A DNA stretch of 64,000 nt from NCBI GenBank assembly GCA_944472155.2, contig OX235277.1, forward strand, positions 40,006,758-40,070,757, given 5' to 3'. Shown piece by piece: positions 1 through 11,085 of the stretch (the stretch's first letter is position 1; every line of letters starts with the position of its first letter). A program made the position numbers and the translations under genes. A model generated the notes under the pieces. That model did not search any database. It saw only the letters and a program-made list of their open reading frames with translations, and was not told where the DNA came from. Source of the stretch: Trichobilharzia szidati. Taxonomy: Eukaryota > Platyhelminthes > Trematoda > Strigeidida > Schistosomatidae.

Positions 1-360
1 TGTTGACGTATAGGGATTATGTATCTGACGGCATTCAGCTACAGACGCTTCGTAATTTGAAGTTTGTAGACGCTATTATTCATTATTTTATGTGCAATAT
101 AGTGCCGTATTATAGACAATTCTAGTCTTGCTTTTTTACGGATTTTTCGCATCACTTAATGTGTGATTTAACTAATCAATCGCAACTGTCATTCCTGACT
201 TAGGAGTAATCTGAAACAGGTAATAGGTGTAGTTACACTATCATAGTCAAAATCTCAGTGACCTTGAACAGACAAGCAGAATTATAAAGCGGAAAACGTG
301 GCGTAATCTATCGAAAATAATATTTAAAAGGTTGGAAATACGACATTAAACTGGATAATA
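1..360. other. no recognisable feature
   Basis: AT-rich sequence without a convincing coding frame, repeat homology to the rest of the window, or RNA-gene signature. It ends where an SM-alpha-like repeat begins. Confidence 0.4.
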
Positions 361-690
361 GTAGGGTGCAGCAGGTCTGGTGTGAGGACAAATACTCACC
401 GAAGACATTGGCTAGTGGTCGCGCTATGTCGTGAATTGGCAGAAGTTAGAATTCATGGACTGGCCATTGGATGGGGTCCTAGTGGCTTAATGGTCTACGA
501 GTTCGCGTTGTAACCAGAAGGTCCTGGGTTCGAACTTCCGTGGATGCGTACTGATGAAGAGTCCCAAACTAGGATGGAACAGCTTTCCAGTACTCCCAGC
601 GGGTTCTCCAATAGTTCTCGAATCAATGTCAGCTCATGATGAAATTCTGTAACCAGTCAGTCAAATCCCTACAAACCAACACTTTGATAA
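361..690 (+). repeat. SM-alpha-like hammerhead SINE, near full length
   Basis: Starts in the shared 'gggtgcagcaggt' block, passes through 'ggcagaagttagaattcatgg', then a tRNA-like head. Box A is around 'gtggcttaatggtctacga' (about 481-500) and box B is 'gggttcgaac' (about 526-536). A hammerhead-like core follows at 547-596: CTGATGA, a GTCC..GGA(T) stem and a degraded GAAA box (GGAAC). The tail ends in the family's 'tcagctcatgatgaaat' and 'aatccctacaaaccaac' blocks. The architecture matches the schistosome SM-alpha satellite, known to be pol III-type and to contain hammerheads. The core is damaged here, so activity is unlikely. Confidence 0.8.
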
Positions 691-1157
691 TAGTCTCTAG
701 GATGTTGTAGAAATGTCCTCCAGTTTCACCGAAAAAAATCCACGAAGAAACCGTATCAAACCTGATATATGAATTCACTGATGTGGCTATAAATCATGGG
801 GTTTTGGGATTCATTGACATTCCTGATTGTATTTTTGCAACCTGCACCAAAATTCTTTGATAGGATTAGTGTGCATGCAGGTGGTGAGAACCACGAGACT
901 GGAGCAGTGGTTGACACAATGGTGAATGTAAACCAAAGATGACAACTGGCTATATCCCCTCCATACGTCAGGTTAGATGATCGTTCCTGGAAATGCCAGG
1001 TGCTTCTGCAAAGCATTTGTGAAGTTAAGTGTCGTATTTTCCAACCCCTTCTTCCTCCTCTGCTGTACTTCTAAATATGAACAGCTACTCACACTGCTCC
1101 AAGACAGCCAGTAATCCCTTACAACTTCCACGACGTTATGTCTCCACAATTCTGATT
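691..1157. other. no recognisable feature
   Basis: No repeat, RNA gene or coding remnant identified. The short open frames lack any recognisable family motif. Confidence 0.35.
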
Positions 1158-1325
1158 CCGTCGGTGGTGCAGTGGTAGAATACTCCCCGACCAAGCATGT
1201 GGTCCGGGGTTCGATCCCCGGCCACCGACGCACTCCTTTACCTCGCTAAGCCAGTAATAAGACTGGTAAAGAGGGAAGGTTAGGCGTGAGGCTGGCCAGC
1301 ATCCCCATCTCGTAAAAATAAACAC
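1158..1325 (+). repeat. tRNA-derived SINE, family B
   Basis: The first about 72 bases resemble a tRNA-Gly: acceptor GTCGGTG pairs with CACCGAC, a D-arm-like 'ggtgcagtggtagaa' carries box A, and 'ggggttcgatcccc' is box B. The anticodon arm does not fold properly, so this is a tRNA-derived SINE head and not a working tRNA. The body contains 'cctcgctaagccagtaata' and 'ggctggccagcatcccc'. A reverse-strand relative lies at 54530-54705. Confidence 0.75.
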
Positions 1326-1696
1326 CACTGTTACTGAAACTTCAAACCTGTAGGTTAAAGCCCTTTGATCTACTGGGAACGTAAAGACATAAAAAAGACG
1401 TGTCTGTCGCTGAGCCTACCAACTGAATAAAAAATTCCATTGTGTATGATTATTATTATTTGGCACAGAGTGATTATTACTATCAATGTATGTAATATAT
1501 AAATTTTGTTTCTAAAAAATGAACTTTCGGAGTATACTAAAATTGTTTCTGTACATAAACTTAATAGTGTCCTTAGGCTGTAAGTAGCTGATGCGAAGAC
1601 ACCGAAATAAACAATGATAGTATCATATTATATATGTCCAAACCAAGTTGACTTTTAACAGTTTAAAAAACAATTTGGGTATTTGGTATATGATAT
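1326..1696. other. no recognisable feature
   Basis: AT-rich tract following the SINE, with a short TTATTATT run near 1450. No coding remnant recognised. Confidence 0.3.
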
Positions 1697-2072
1697 TCAT
1701 TATAATAAAGGTTACTGTATTTCCCAATGAATGAAAAACAAAACGATATTGTTTTAACTGACGTATCGCTATTTAATGATCAAGTTAGTTAACTTTGTTT
1801 TGATATCATGACAGACGTACTATTACCTTTGTTATTTGGTTTGGTGATCTTCATTGTTATTTTGACTTTCAATATGTCCTTTTAACTTGACCTAACTTGT
1901 CTATTTTCTCACCTCTTAACTCTTTGTTATATATATGCTGAGATTTTGTAAATTCTGGTTTAATAATACTTTGATAAAGCTTTAGCATTAAATAGCGAAA
2001 CGTCAGTAAAAACAACAATATCGTTTTGTTTTTCATTCATTGGGAAATACAAAAGCCTTTATTGTAATGACC
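1697..2072. mobile_element. PLE terminal repeat (type III), inverted
   Basis: Two arms are reverse complements: 1697-1780 and 1986-2070, both containing 'cccaatgaatgaaaaacaaa' or its complement. Between them, 1800-1985 matches the terminal block seen near 63900-64000 and, inverted, near 62700-62800. The plus-strand right arm holds 'gcgaaacgtcagt', the GAAAC-GTC signature shared with other PLE terminal repeats here. No coding sequence is left. I read this as a pLTR-only snapback remnant. Confidence 0.6.
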
Positions 2073-2289
2073 AGTACATATTATCCTGCACAGACCACAC
2101 TGTTTTTCTTGCTTTATTCAAATTTTGTAAGGCGGAATATATAAGAGAAGATTGTCAGACACCTAAATTGAAATTAATAATCTTGATATTATCTAAGAAT
2201 TCGTAGGATTCTACTAAAGAGGCACCTTGCTAAGGCTCTTTCGTACCGAACAGGGCACTTCGAGAATTCGTTTAAACAGTCCATATATC

Positions 2290-2940
2290 AAGATTATTAT
2301 TATTATTATACATGATCAATATTTCCTCGGATTATAAGTGGAATACAGGGCTTCAGAAACACACTTTCATTTCACACTGTTCTTTGCTGTCTGTTTCATC
2401 CGGCTGCATAAATGCACGTGAGGTTTTATCTCCTTCTCACTCGATTCCTTCCATATTATCCTCTAAGCAATGCCAAACTCGTCACCTGAGATTTGGGATT
2501 CACTCGACAGTTTGTCTGGTGTGTGATGTCACTCAACGTTCCCCTTAGTGTATGTCAAATATATCTCCATTTCCATTTGTTAGGCAGTAGATTCGTGGTC
2601 GGTTAGTTGCCTGCCAAGGTTCCTTGTTGTTTACCCTTTCTGAGCGGCTCTTTGATCGTCATTATCAATCTAGTGAAGGCAACTGTTTATGACAGTCCGC
2701 CGTAGCCTGTTGGAAATGCTAACCGTGGCTCATGAAGTCCCTAGACCATTGGAGAACAATGACATGACATTAGTCTTGTTCTCTATGCTGATTGAAGCAG
2801 GTTTCCATTACTAATTTCCGTGTTTTGTTTTTCCATACCTCTCTGCCTTTGACATCCTCACCTGAGCCTATGATTGATAAAATGCTGTATAGATAAGTGG
2901 AATAACCATAGGTAGCCTGCTTGAAACACTAGGTTACATG
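2290..2940 (-). mobile_element. RTE-like LINE, 3' fragment (degraded)
   Basis: Reading leftward on the minus strand, the copy ends in an ATT-repeat tail (2290-2308). Upstream of that lies the 3' end of RTE ORF2, recognised from blocks found in every RTE copy of the window ('tacagggcttcag', 'atctccatttcc', 'ctcgattcc'). Many stops and indels. The 5' end fades out near 2900-2940. Confidence 0.65.
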
Positions 2941-3454
2941 AATTTTTGACCAGCACGAAGCGTCGTGTGTTCTCTAATTTTTGCTGTTTCAACCATACCA
3001 TTATGCCCTAGACCAACAAAATGTACTCACTCACTTGTCTGATTGGCTTTCAACCTACTGATGAGTAATATTCAGCGAAAAAAAAGGAAAATACCATAAG
3101 CATTGGTCTTAAATGCTAGCAGACTGCTTCATGGCAAATCTCGAGAACGGCCCACTTAAATCAACTATTGATAATTTCCAATTGTATGTAGACGACATCT
3201 TGATTATCATCTGCGATGATGGTCACGATTTTAATCAGTTACTACAAATATTCAACAAATGCCATTCAGCTACAAAGTTCACTCTTAAAACTGAAAACGA
3301 ATCTAAAATTCCTTTTCTTGATGTTGAACTTACAAGCAGAGCTGACGGAACTTTAAGAAGGTTCATCTATAGGAAACTCACATGGAATGGCCAACTGACA
3401 AGCTTCTACAGCGGGGTACCAATCAGTCGAAAAAGAAACCTTATTGGATCCCTT

Positions 3455-3837
3455 TAGTATTTTTAATGTATTTATGCGTTGAAGTTTCTGTAGCAATTTG
3501 GTTAAGTTTTGGGGGTGGAGTTGCTAGCACCACGCCCTAACCCTCCCTCTTTATCCGGGCTTGGGACCGGCTAGAAAACTAGCGAGCTAGTAATCTAGGC
3601 GAGGCCGCTGGGTGACATCGCACGTCAGGTCCTCGAGTAGAACCCGAAAGGGAAATGGCGAGTGAGACGTCCAAGGGTGACATGGAGGAGATTGTGTGAA
3701 GAGGAGTTGAAACAGTATGGATCAACATGGATGCAGGTGAAAAGTACAGCAGAAGACAGAAGCAAGTGGCGACGTGTAGTTGAAGCCCTATGTTCCACTA
3801 GGAATCCAAGGGGACAATAATAATAATCATAATAATA
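3455..3837 (+). mobile_element. Internally deleted RTE inserted in PLE RT
   Basis: An RTE 5'-leader-like block (about 3510-3605, containing 'gctagaaaactagcgagcta') is joined directly to the last part of ORF2 (LEWNPKGKWRVRRPRVTWRR) and an AAT-rich tail. The host sequence ATTGGATCCCTT (3443-3454) is repeated as ATTGGATCTCTT (3838-3849), a TSD with 11 of 12 matches, and the PLE frame reads across it as IGSL. Confidence 0.8.
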
Positions 3838-4848
3838 ATTGGATCTCTTGCTACTCGCGTCCGACCCACCTGCAGCTCTTATACTCTGGAAGAAGAACTA
3901 AACTTCCTGAAAGAAATCTTCATACAAAACGGATATCCTCCAAGATTCACAGACAAAGCCATCAAACAGAAAATCCAAAAGCAAAAGACGCCACCTGTGC
4001 CAAAAGAGATGCTTTATATGAACCTCAACTTCAAAAGTGACCTACTCAGTGATGTCCTTAGGAGGAGAATTTCCACTTCTTTAAGAAAAACTTTCTTTGT
4101 GGCGACATCGAAAGTAGTGTTTTCCAGTCGCCAGCTGATCTGCAGAAGCCGAAAGGACAAGATCCCGCACCTGACCACTTCTGTGTGTATATATTAGTTC
4201 ACCTGCTGCTGTGGGGCCAGGTACATCAGTCGTTCGACGCGCATCCTGTTAAAAAGGGTCAAAGAGCACTATCCAGCGTGACTGCAGAAAGGAAATAGTG
4301 GCCGTATGAGGAGTGTAATAATCGAACATCCCGTCACCACTGGGCATTCCATCTCAAAAAACGCCTCCTTCAAAGTAGTCCATCTACAAAGTGAAGAGCA
4401 ACCTGCCAAAGACAATACGTTTCCGTCTTCTATGCATTGCAGAATCCCTAGCCATTCATTTAGAAGAACCAGAACTATGCATACAAAAGAGAATTATTCA
4501 ACCACTTCTACTATCATGGTAACAACTCTGTTGATTTGACTTAATTCTTGCTTGTATGGTTATTTTTCTAACTACTCAAGTCTCTTGCGTAATTCCGTAT
4601 GTTTGTTTCCATGTACACCCTGAGTACAAGTCTTTCATCAGACTGTTCATGTTATTACGTAGCTCTTCTTTAACAATCGTTTGTGACAACTCATCACTTC
4701 TGTTACTACCCTCTTATATCAACATCCAATTCATCTAAACGCCTTTTGTATTACATAACTCCACCAAAACCTTACTAATTGTATTTTCATTTGGCAAATT
4801 TAATGTACACACACATAAAAATCAACCATGCATATATTCGCAATTGTA

Positions 4849-4892
4849 CAGCTATGAAAATGAATTTGCCACGGAAAAGAGACTCTTCGCTG
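4849..4892 (+). ncRNA. Hammerhead-like motif in PLE terminal repeat (type I)
   Basis: The 3' half fits a hammerhead: GAAA, stem III AAGA/TCTT with a 3-nt loop, U16.1 and C17, then GCTG pairing with the CAGC at the 5' edge (stem I). The CTGATGA box is degraded (TATGAAAATGA), so cleavage is unlikely for this copy. Confidence 0.5.
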
Positions 4893-4975
4893 GACTACTA
4901 GTCTTCTGGATACATTTAATAAACAAGTTAATATGGAATTACATACTCTACAACAGTGTGCAAGTTTTACACATC

Positions 4976-5285
4976 TATTATTACTGTTTTATTGCCTCTT
5001 GTATGCTATCTGCCAACTTGCATCATCTTTGGTGTAGGCATGATATCCAGTTATCTAATCGAAATAGACGCGCGTATTGCGCACCAATTACTCCGATCTT
5101 CTTTACATCTGCAAGACATGACCGTTGGAAGTGGAGGATCATAAGCGTCTATGTTCAATCTCCTGTCTTAACTAGTAGACTATGATCTGTAATGATGAGG
5201 TTACGTGTCGATAAGGTTTTGCAGTCCCATCCATTTCGATGGCTACACATGCTTAGAGCTGCCCCCCCTTCCTCGATGAGCAATA
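4976..5285. other. no recognisable feature
   Basis: Spacer between two PLE copies. Its open frames carry no family motif I recognise. A C-run (CCCCCCCTT) lies near 5262. Confidence 0.3.
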
Positions 5286-6030
5286 TTGGCTAGTCGTCTA
5301 CAGAATACGAAGCAGTCTTCCTAAAAGTGTACGCGTCAAACTTCTTCAAACTGCAGAAGCAATGGCGATTCACTTGCTAAGTCCTGAACTCTGCATACAG
5401 AAGAAGTTCGTTCAATCACTACACTTGCAATGGACGTAATCTGTCTTAATACCCGACAGGTAAATTCTATTTCTTTCTGTCTCTTCATGAGTATTATTTT
5501 TGTCTTTTCAATTGTAATACTTAACATTTTCAACTTTCCTGTTCTCTAACCCACTCGATTTAATTTCTACACCTTATTACCACTGTTACTGACTTGACCA
5601 ACGCTCAATTTTTAGTCATTTATGTTACGTCATCCAATTTATTTGCTCAATTTTAGTCCTAATTTAAATGCCATTATTCACTATCCCACCTCTATTTAGT
5701 CTCTACCTGTGATTACTTTTGTTGCTATCCTGACCTTAAAAGTTGAAACATTTTAATAAATTATATTACGTCATCTAACTTACTAACTCAATCTTAGCTT
5801 AGTTGCTGTCTAAGTAGTCTTGTTTCTGTATTAGGTCATTCTTGTATTACCTGATTAATTATTTAAACTTGACAAACCTCGTGTACACACACACAAATAA
5901 TTATATATAAATGCGATTGTACAGCTAAGAGTGAATGAATTCGCCGAAAACAGTCTCTTCGCTGAACGTCTTCTCTTTTTCATATGAATCAATTGGGATT
6001 AAAATACCATAAGGAATTGTCTTATTCTTC
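5286..6030 (+). mobile_element. PLE 3' end: endonuclease tail plus terminal repeat
   Basis: Frame 5296-5440 reads VYRIRSSLPKSV, LLQTAEAMAIHLL and LCIQKKFVQ, ending in a stop. This is the C-terminal tail found after the GIY-YIG domain in the other PLEs. About 480 bp of AT-rich 3' noncoding sequence follows, with a hammerhead-like motif at 5922-5964 (CAGC/GCTG stem I, GAAA box; core box degraded) and the terminal extension to about 6030. The RT and most of the EN are absent. Confidence 0.7.
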
Positions 6031-6154
6031 AAACTGAACAGCCTTGCGTCGCATGATATGCTGAAGATTACATGAAGATCCTCGGTGAAGAGGAAATATC
6101 ATGCGAAAAATGATTCGGAGTATTCCATACGTTGTGTAATCGTTTCGTACAAAA

Positions 6155-6425
6155 TAAAGGTGTTATTAATAATAATAATCACTTAGTGTCTCCTTTCGAA
6201 TTTCTCCAACTGATGGTGACTGGTGATCATTGTGATTAGTTGGTTATCTTCATCACCTCAGCCGTCACTGCTTGCTTCTTATTCCAGTAGGACTTCACGT
6301 ATGAATCATAGTAGACATAAATTATCGGCGAAGTCCAGAACTTTCAGCATCTTTTCATGAGTCAAACATTTTCTCGTCTCCTTGCTTCCTACTGTTGTGT
6401 TGCATGATCCAGCCCACTGCAATGA
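6155..6425 (-). mobile_element. RTE-like LINE fragment
   Basis: On the minus strand it reads VGWIMQHN, then LKVLDFADNLCLL and a block ending 'gctgaggtgatgaag'. These are the FADD region and following segment of RTE ORF2, seen in parallel in the plus-strand copies at 11.6 and 28 kb. Truncated at both ends. Confidence 0.55.
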
Positions 6426-7137
6426 GGAAATGTTATGCTCTTTAGTGTACAAAAACAATTTTACCATACTTGGAAATTTTACAGGATGTCTGTCAGTTGA
6501 CAGAAGGTTCCGTAATTAGTGAACAGTGTTCAGAAAATTCATGCTTACATAGATTTTGCACATATAGTTCAAGTTTAAACAAAGTAAATGTGTGCATAGA
6601 ATGGTAAAGGAGTTAGGTAATAAAGACAAGAGATGGGTGACAATGTACTGATTCCAACTCAAATCACAGAAACAAGAGACAAGCAAAATTACATAATATC
6701 AAAGGGAGAGGGGTTAGGTTAAAACCAAGGATTACGCGATCAAATGAAAGCGGGAATAAAAACATCCAGTTACCAGGAAACACTGAAAACTACTTTCTGA
6801 TTACATAAATCCGATTTCAGCCGTTTGATAGAGATTGCTTCGGCAAACTTCAGGAGAAGCGAGCTCCTTTGTCTATGGATAATTTGAAAGGATTTCACGA
6901 TTTCCACCGGTATCAAGGAGATGCCTGGAAACGGTACTATTTTTTTAGTGTCTGTTGCCCTGAAACGTGTTCACGGGAAAATCACTAGCATGTATAAGAA
7001 CTTTCAGTTCATGACATCTGTTCAAGGGGTGACTGTTGCGGCTCACCAGCTTAGTGGATAACACTTAAGCGTTTAGAGCGTTAGTCAGTTGGTTAGGATT
7101 TAAAGGAGGTTACCATCATTCAATGAGAAGCAGTTGT
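6426..7137. other. no recognisable feature
   Basis: No coding remnant or repeat match within the window was recognised. Confidence 0.35.
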
Positions 7138-7190
7138 ATTCAGATGATGAGTCCCAAGTAGGACGAAACACACATTGTAGATTTCAAATC
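7138..7190 (+). ncRNA. Solitary hammerhead-like motif
   Basis: Sequence runs ATGATGA, then GTCC-CAAGTA-GGAC as stem II, then GAAAC, close to the published schistosome hammerhead core. It lacks the extra AGA between the core and stem II found in the SM-alpha-like copies here. C3 is replaced by A. No clear tRNA-like head or SM-alpha tail flanks it. Confidence 0.45.
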
Positions 7191-8089
7191 TAACCTAACA
7201 CGAAATGATCCCTGCTTATATCTAGGCATCCACTGAAGTGATATGTGAAAGTGACATAAATAAGAACGAAAGAAAAAGGAAAGAAAAATTTTTTTTGTAA
7301 ATAAACAAAAGGGAAACAATGAATGACCTTCTGCCATCCTGTTTAAGCTTGAAATATTGTCCATTTTTTGTATAGGGATCATTAATCTACTTTATTTGTT
7401 GTTGTTGTTTTTGTGAATAAAAAGAGGAAACTGTGAGAATAAACTACTCAGATATTTACTCATTCTGGGGGAAAGTAAATAATAACAACACAGATGAGAA
7501 CAACAACAACAGCAGCAGCAGAAGCAGAAGTTTTATTTTTATTTTCTCTTAAACTTGATAAACAACTGAAATTTCCTTCGTCTGTTATGATTATCGTCAC
7601 TTGCATCATTTTCGATACATCAGAATTCCATTTTTATACGTTTTAAAAGAAATTACCCAGGATGTCTATTATATTTCGATAATATTTAGCTTGGGTGTAG
7701 TCAATGGCCACAGGAGTAGACGTGTTCCCTCCTGAAATCTGCATTAAGCTTACGTTGTCGTCAGGAAATAATCTCATTGGTTAGATGTTCGTTTAAAGGA
7801 TTGACCTTCAGATAGTCAAAAACCAATCAGAACAGTTTATTATCTGTTGACTTAACCGACCTTAAATGTAGCTAAAAATGTAGAGATATGGCGTGTTTTT
7901 TTTCTTTGTAAAAATGTCCGTTACCAAGTCCCTCGCCTTCTCCAGTTACACTGGTACTAGTACTGCTAATACTAATACTTTTACTTTCTTCCTCTTTATT
8001 TGTTTTGTGTCATAAAGATGCTGTTTAGGTTACAGTTTACTCTCACGGTTATCATGTCAAGGACTGCGTAGTCCTTTTCAGAAACTGTC
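7191..8089. other. no recognisable feature; simple-sequence patches
   Basis: Contains TTG-rich (about 7396-7412) and AAC/AGC-rich (about 7497-7527) simple sequence. No gene or element identified in the rest. Confidence 0.35.
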
Positions 8090-9010
8090 CTTCAATCATG
8101 CTGCTGTCCACACCAGGCAAAATATTAAATTGCATCATCCTGGAGAGACTAAAAATGTTCCGTGTGCGAAACAGCATACAGGCTGAATTGCAACGCAACA
8201 CATTATCACGGAGCAGAGTATATAATAGCGGTCACACCTCTGCCTAGACTTCATCGACTTTTAAAATGGCTTTCAAAAGCGTCGAAGGAAACTGCTTCAC
8301 CATTATGTAATGCTTGAGAACTTTATAAGACCCATTTAACAGCTATAGTGATGTCGTATGTCAAGTGACCCATAAATTGTAACTTACAGAAGCCTTTGAA
8401 ATGAAGAGAGAAGTGAGGCAAGACTGCCTTCTACCACTGACGGTATTCCTGATTGTAGTGGACTTGATCAGGTGACAAGAGATGGGAAATGAGAAGGCTA
8501 GTATATGCCACGCAGATGAAAATAAACTGGAAGATTTAGACTTTGGACTTTGAGTATGGACAAGCAGGATTGGAAAAGCAAGGAAGACTTCCTTCAGTCT
8601 GAAATCAGTATGGGACTCTGCTTCACACAGCGTAACCAGCAAGGTTCCAATTTTAAACACTGATGTCAAGTCATACACTGCTTATGTTTGCTTCAGAAAA
8701 TTCACTTGCACGTCACCAGAGACATTCCCGTATAGCCAGATGTAGGAATTCATCAACACCTGCCTTTTCTTGACATGGAATGTCAGAAGGTCATGAACAA
8801 AGAACCTACCGTCCAACGGTATGTGTAGAAGGAAATGAAGATGGACTGGACAGACGCTGAGGAGACCTTTGGATGATATCACACACAATCAGGGCCGTGG
8901 AGTGGAGTCTGAATAGCATTGGGGGTGGGTATGAGGATGGCATGAAAGAGACAGTGTGAGGCGGAAATGAAGGCTTTTGGGCATTTGTGAAGCCAGATAT
9001 CTAAAGAGGA
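8090..9010 (+). mobile_element. RTE-like LINE, ORF2 middle to 3' part, decayed
   Basis: In order: the block corresponding to LERLK (near 8145), motif-A-type LDFIDF (near 8250), VRQDCLLPL and VFLIVVDLIR (near 8420-8480), LDF (near 8540), LKSVWDSASHSV (near 8600-8640), and the 3' end block RKWRWTGQTLRR (near 8830-8860). All belong to RT and downstream domains of RTE ORF2. Numerous frameshifts and stops. No 3' tail recognised. Confidence 0.65.
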
Positions 9011-9699
9011 CTGAAGAGACTAGGCTCTTTAGTTCCTGCAAAGCATCTGGTGAGTTCACCACGCTGTTGAGCTGTAAAACAGACCGCTTTACGACCTTTC
9101 AAGATGTCTGCTAACTACATAGGCACCTTTCATTCGACCTCCTAAGGAAGTACCAAGACGACAAGTTTCATCTTCTCCTCCTGCATACCGAATAGATCCG
9201 TGACAACTTCTAATTCCTTCAGAAATATTTTCATGTTTCCCTCCTCAAAGGTCTGTGTCCATAAAGCTTTCTTCTCTGACAGCGGCAACAACGTCACTTG
9301 TAACGGCAGAACACAATGATATTTGATAGAAGAAACTTCAATTCGCAGAAATTATTAGTATTCTATTCCTTCTATCTTTATTTTATGGTTACTAAGCTGT
9401 TTCACAATGATCTTTATTTCTTCTATATGCAACTTAATCCTTAGCTCTGCTATTCAAGGTCCTTCTATTAGATATCATTTAAATAATATACTACTTGCAA
9501 ATGCTTGTGAGGAGCACGTGCCACACCAGAAAATTGATTTTGTAGTAACAGCTTCAGTAAAGGCCTGTCACCATTAAATAATTTGATTGCGATAAAATAG
9601 TCTGTGCTCCTAAATTATTTTGATACGCTAAATAATCCTGCCTAGTTACTTCGTAAAGGAATACTGATCGGCAGTCGCAACAGGACACGGCATCTGTCT
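9011..9699. other. no recognisable feature
   Basis: No family motif or shared repeat recognised on either strand. Confidence 0.3.
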
Positions 9700-10570
9700 A
9701 ATGTTCCCCACTAAGTCATATAAAAGAAGGACAGCTTGGCGAGTTGCTCTTCTTAGCGATATCATTCTCAAGCTGTACAATCGCATGCATATATATTTCC
9801 AAAGATGTCTCACTAAAATTGTAAGTTTTCAATATGAGATACGTAAACCAGAAAGCATTAGTCTGGGAGAAACTAGTATAACTGGCAGAATGGAGCAAAG
9901 CTCAACAAAATTTGAAACAGAGCCAAGTTAAGATAAGTGTCATGAGTTGTAAAAATTTATTAGTAACAAGGGAGAAAAACAATAAAATTCTGAAAAAAAT
10001 TAGAGTTAACAAAAATTATATATCAAGTGTTGAGAAAAATTAGGTCCATTGTAGGTTCAAATTTCTTCTGTATGCGGAGCTACGGTGTGAATAATTGGAT
10101 TGCCATAGCTTCTGTAGTTTAAATAAGTTTGATCCATACTGCTGTGACAAGATTTCAGATTACTCTGTAGATGAATTTGAAGTTCTTTTGCGAGTTCATT
10201 TGCTATCCAGAACCGATCAGGTGTTTCAGAATAGATCTATCTGTTGGGGGTAAGTTTTCAATGGTCCTGTTTATCTAGCCCCACAGCATCAGGTGGATTG
10301 AAGGATACACACTGATGAAGCCGACAGAAGTAGCTTCTCCTTTACGTTCGTACGGATTATTGGTTTCGTAGCATAAGTTGAAATTTGGCTGAGAAGATTT
10401 TCCTCAGTGAACGGGACAAAAGCTTTCTTAGTACTTCTGCAGATGAATTTCTACTGAACTGTATATGCAGACAGAGAAGTTTGTGGAGGGCAGAATGTGT
10501 TTGTGTATGTGGTACAGGCGATGTGGGCTTCACGGATTTCGGAATAGACCCGCTTTTAGAGTGTTCAACT
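9700..10570 (-). mobile_element. PLE 3' part: linker, endonuclease remnant and terminal repeat
   Basis: The minus-strand coding remnant starts near 10550 with the RT-EN linker (LCLHIQFSRNSSAEVLRKLL, then SRSLRKIF). It ends near 10065 with the C-terminal tail (TTEAMAIQLF, then RIQKKFEP). The GIY-YIG core is not readable. Downstream (leftward) is a 3' noncoding region with a hammerhead-like motif at 9732-9775, whose edges CAGCTTG and CAAGCTG can pair over 7 bp. The core box is altered to TTGAGAA and the GAAA box is disturbed. Confidence 0.65.
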
Positions 10571-11085
10571 CCCATTACACGCTGCTGGGACTGCAAATGT
10601 TGTGGATTCTGTGGCTTATTGAACGGATCTAGTTTAGTTTTGATTGTAAAGGCACTCCGCTGTGAAAATTTATTAGTTGTCCGTTCTGTGTCGACGTTCT
10701 GTTGATGGATCTTTTCAGTGTCATATAATGTAAGTTCAGATTTCAGCAAGGATAGTTTTTAATCAAACTCACCTTCTAATGTGAAACAAATGGCACAGTG
10801 GCAGCTTTGAAAAATTGGAAATCTTCCAGATATAGGGATAAAATGCAGCAGTTCTCAAGAATATCAGACATAATTTCTGGTTAAACAGATATTCGTATAT
10901 GATACTTCAAACCAGATTCACTTTAAAATGTCAGCGATCACTGCACTTTAACTAATAATCAGAATTTCCTCAGTTAGATCGAAAGTATGGTAATATTCAC
11001 AACTAAGCTAAACGTTAAAATATGAAGTAAGAGGTAATGTAAAACTCACCACTTTCTCATTCCTTCTATTCGATTGCTTTTCCTG
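10571..11085. other. no recognisable feature
   Basis: The minus frame remains open to about 10749 upstream of the PLE linker but has no RT motif. The rest is AT-rich with nothing recognised. Confidence 0.3.

Larger units (their letters stand above)
3109..4975 (+). mobile_element. Penelope-like element, 5'-truncated, split by an RTE insertion
   Basis: RT remnant at 3113-3454: FMANLENGPL, then the catalytic region as YVDDILIII, then IPFLDVEL and RKRNLIGSL. The frame is broken by an RTE (3455-3837) and resumes at 3838 with IGSLATRV, then NGYPPRFTDKAI and a linker (LRRRISTSLRKTFF). The GIY-YIG endonuclease follows near 4195-4530 (FTCCCGARYISRSTR, then KEHYPA), with stops replacing conserved Q and W codons. 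A noncoding 3' terminal region follows, with a hammerhead-like motif at 4849-4892 and the PLE 3' extension ('aatatggaattac...') ending near 4975. The N-terminal half of RT is missing. Confidence 0.85.

Noticed and set aside
1158..1231. Possible functional tRNA-Gly gene
   Set aside because: Acceptor stem and box B look good, but the anticodon arm does not form, and the sequence continues into a SINE body with a second copy at 54.6 kb.
9701..9931. Open frames on both strands at 9.7-9.9 kb as a gene
   Set aside because: The region is the terminal repeat of a minus-strand PLE, with a hammerhead-like motif.
10385..10705. Cysteine-rich 106-codon plus-strand frame as a small secreted protein
   Set aside because: It is the antisense shadow of the PLE linker on the minus strand, without a signal peptide.
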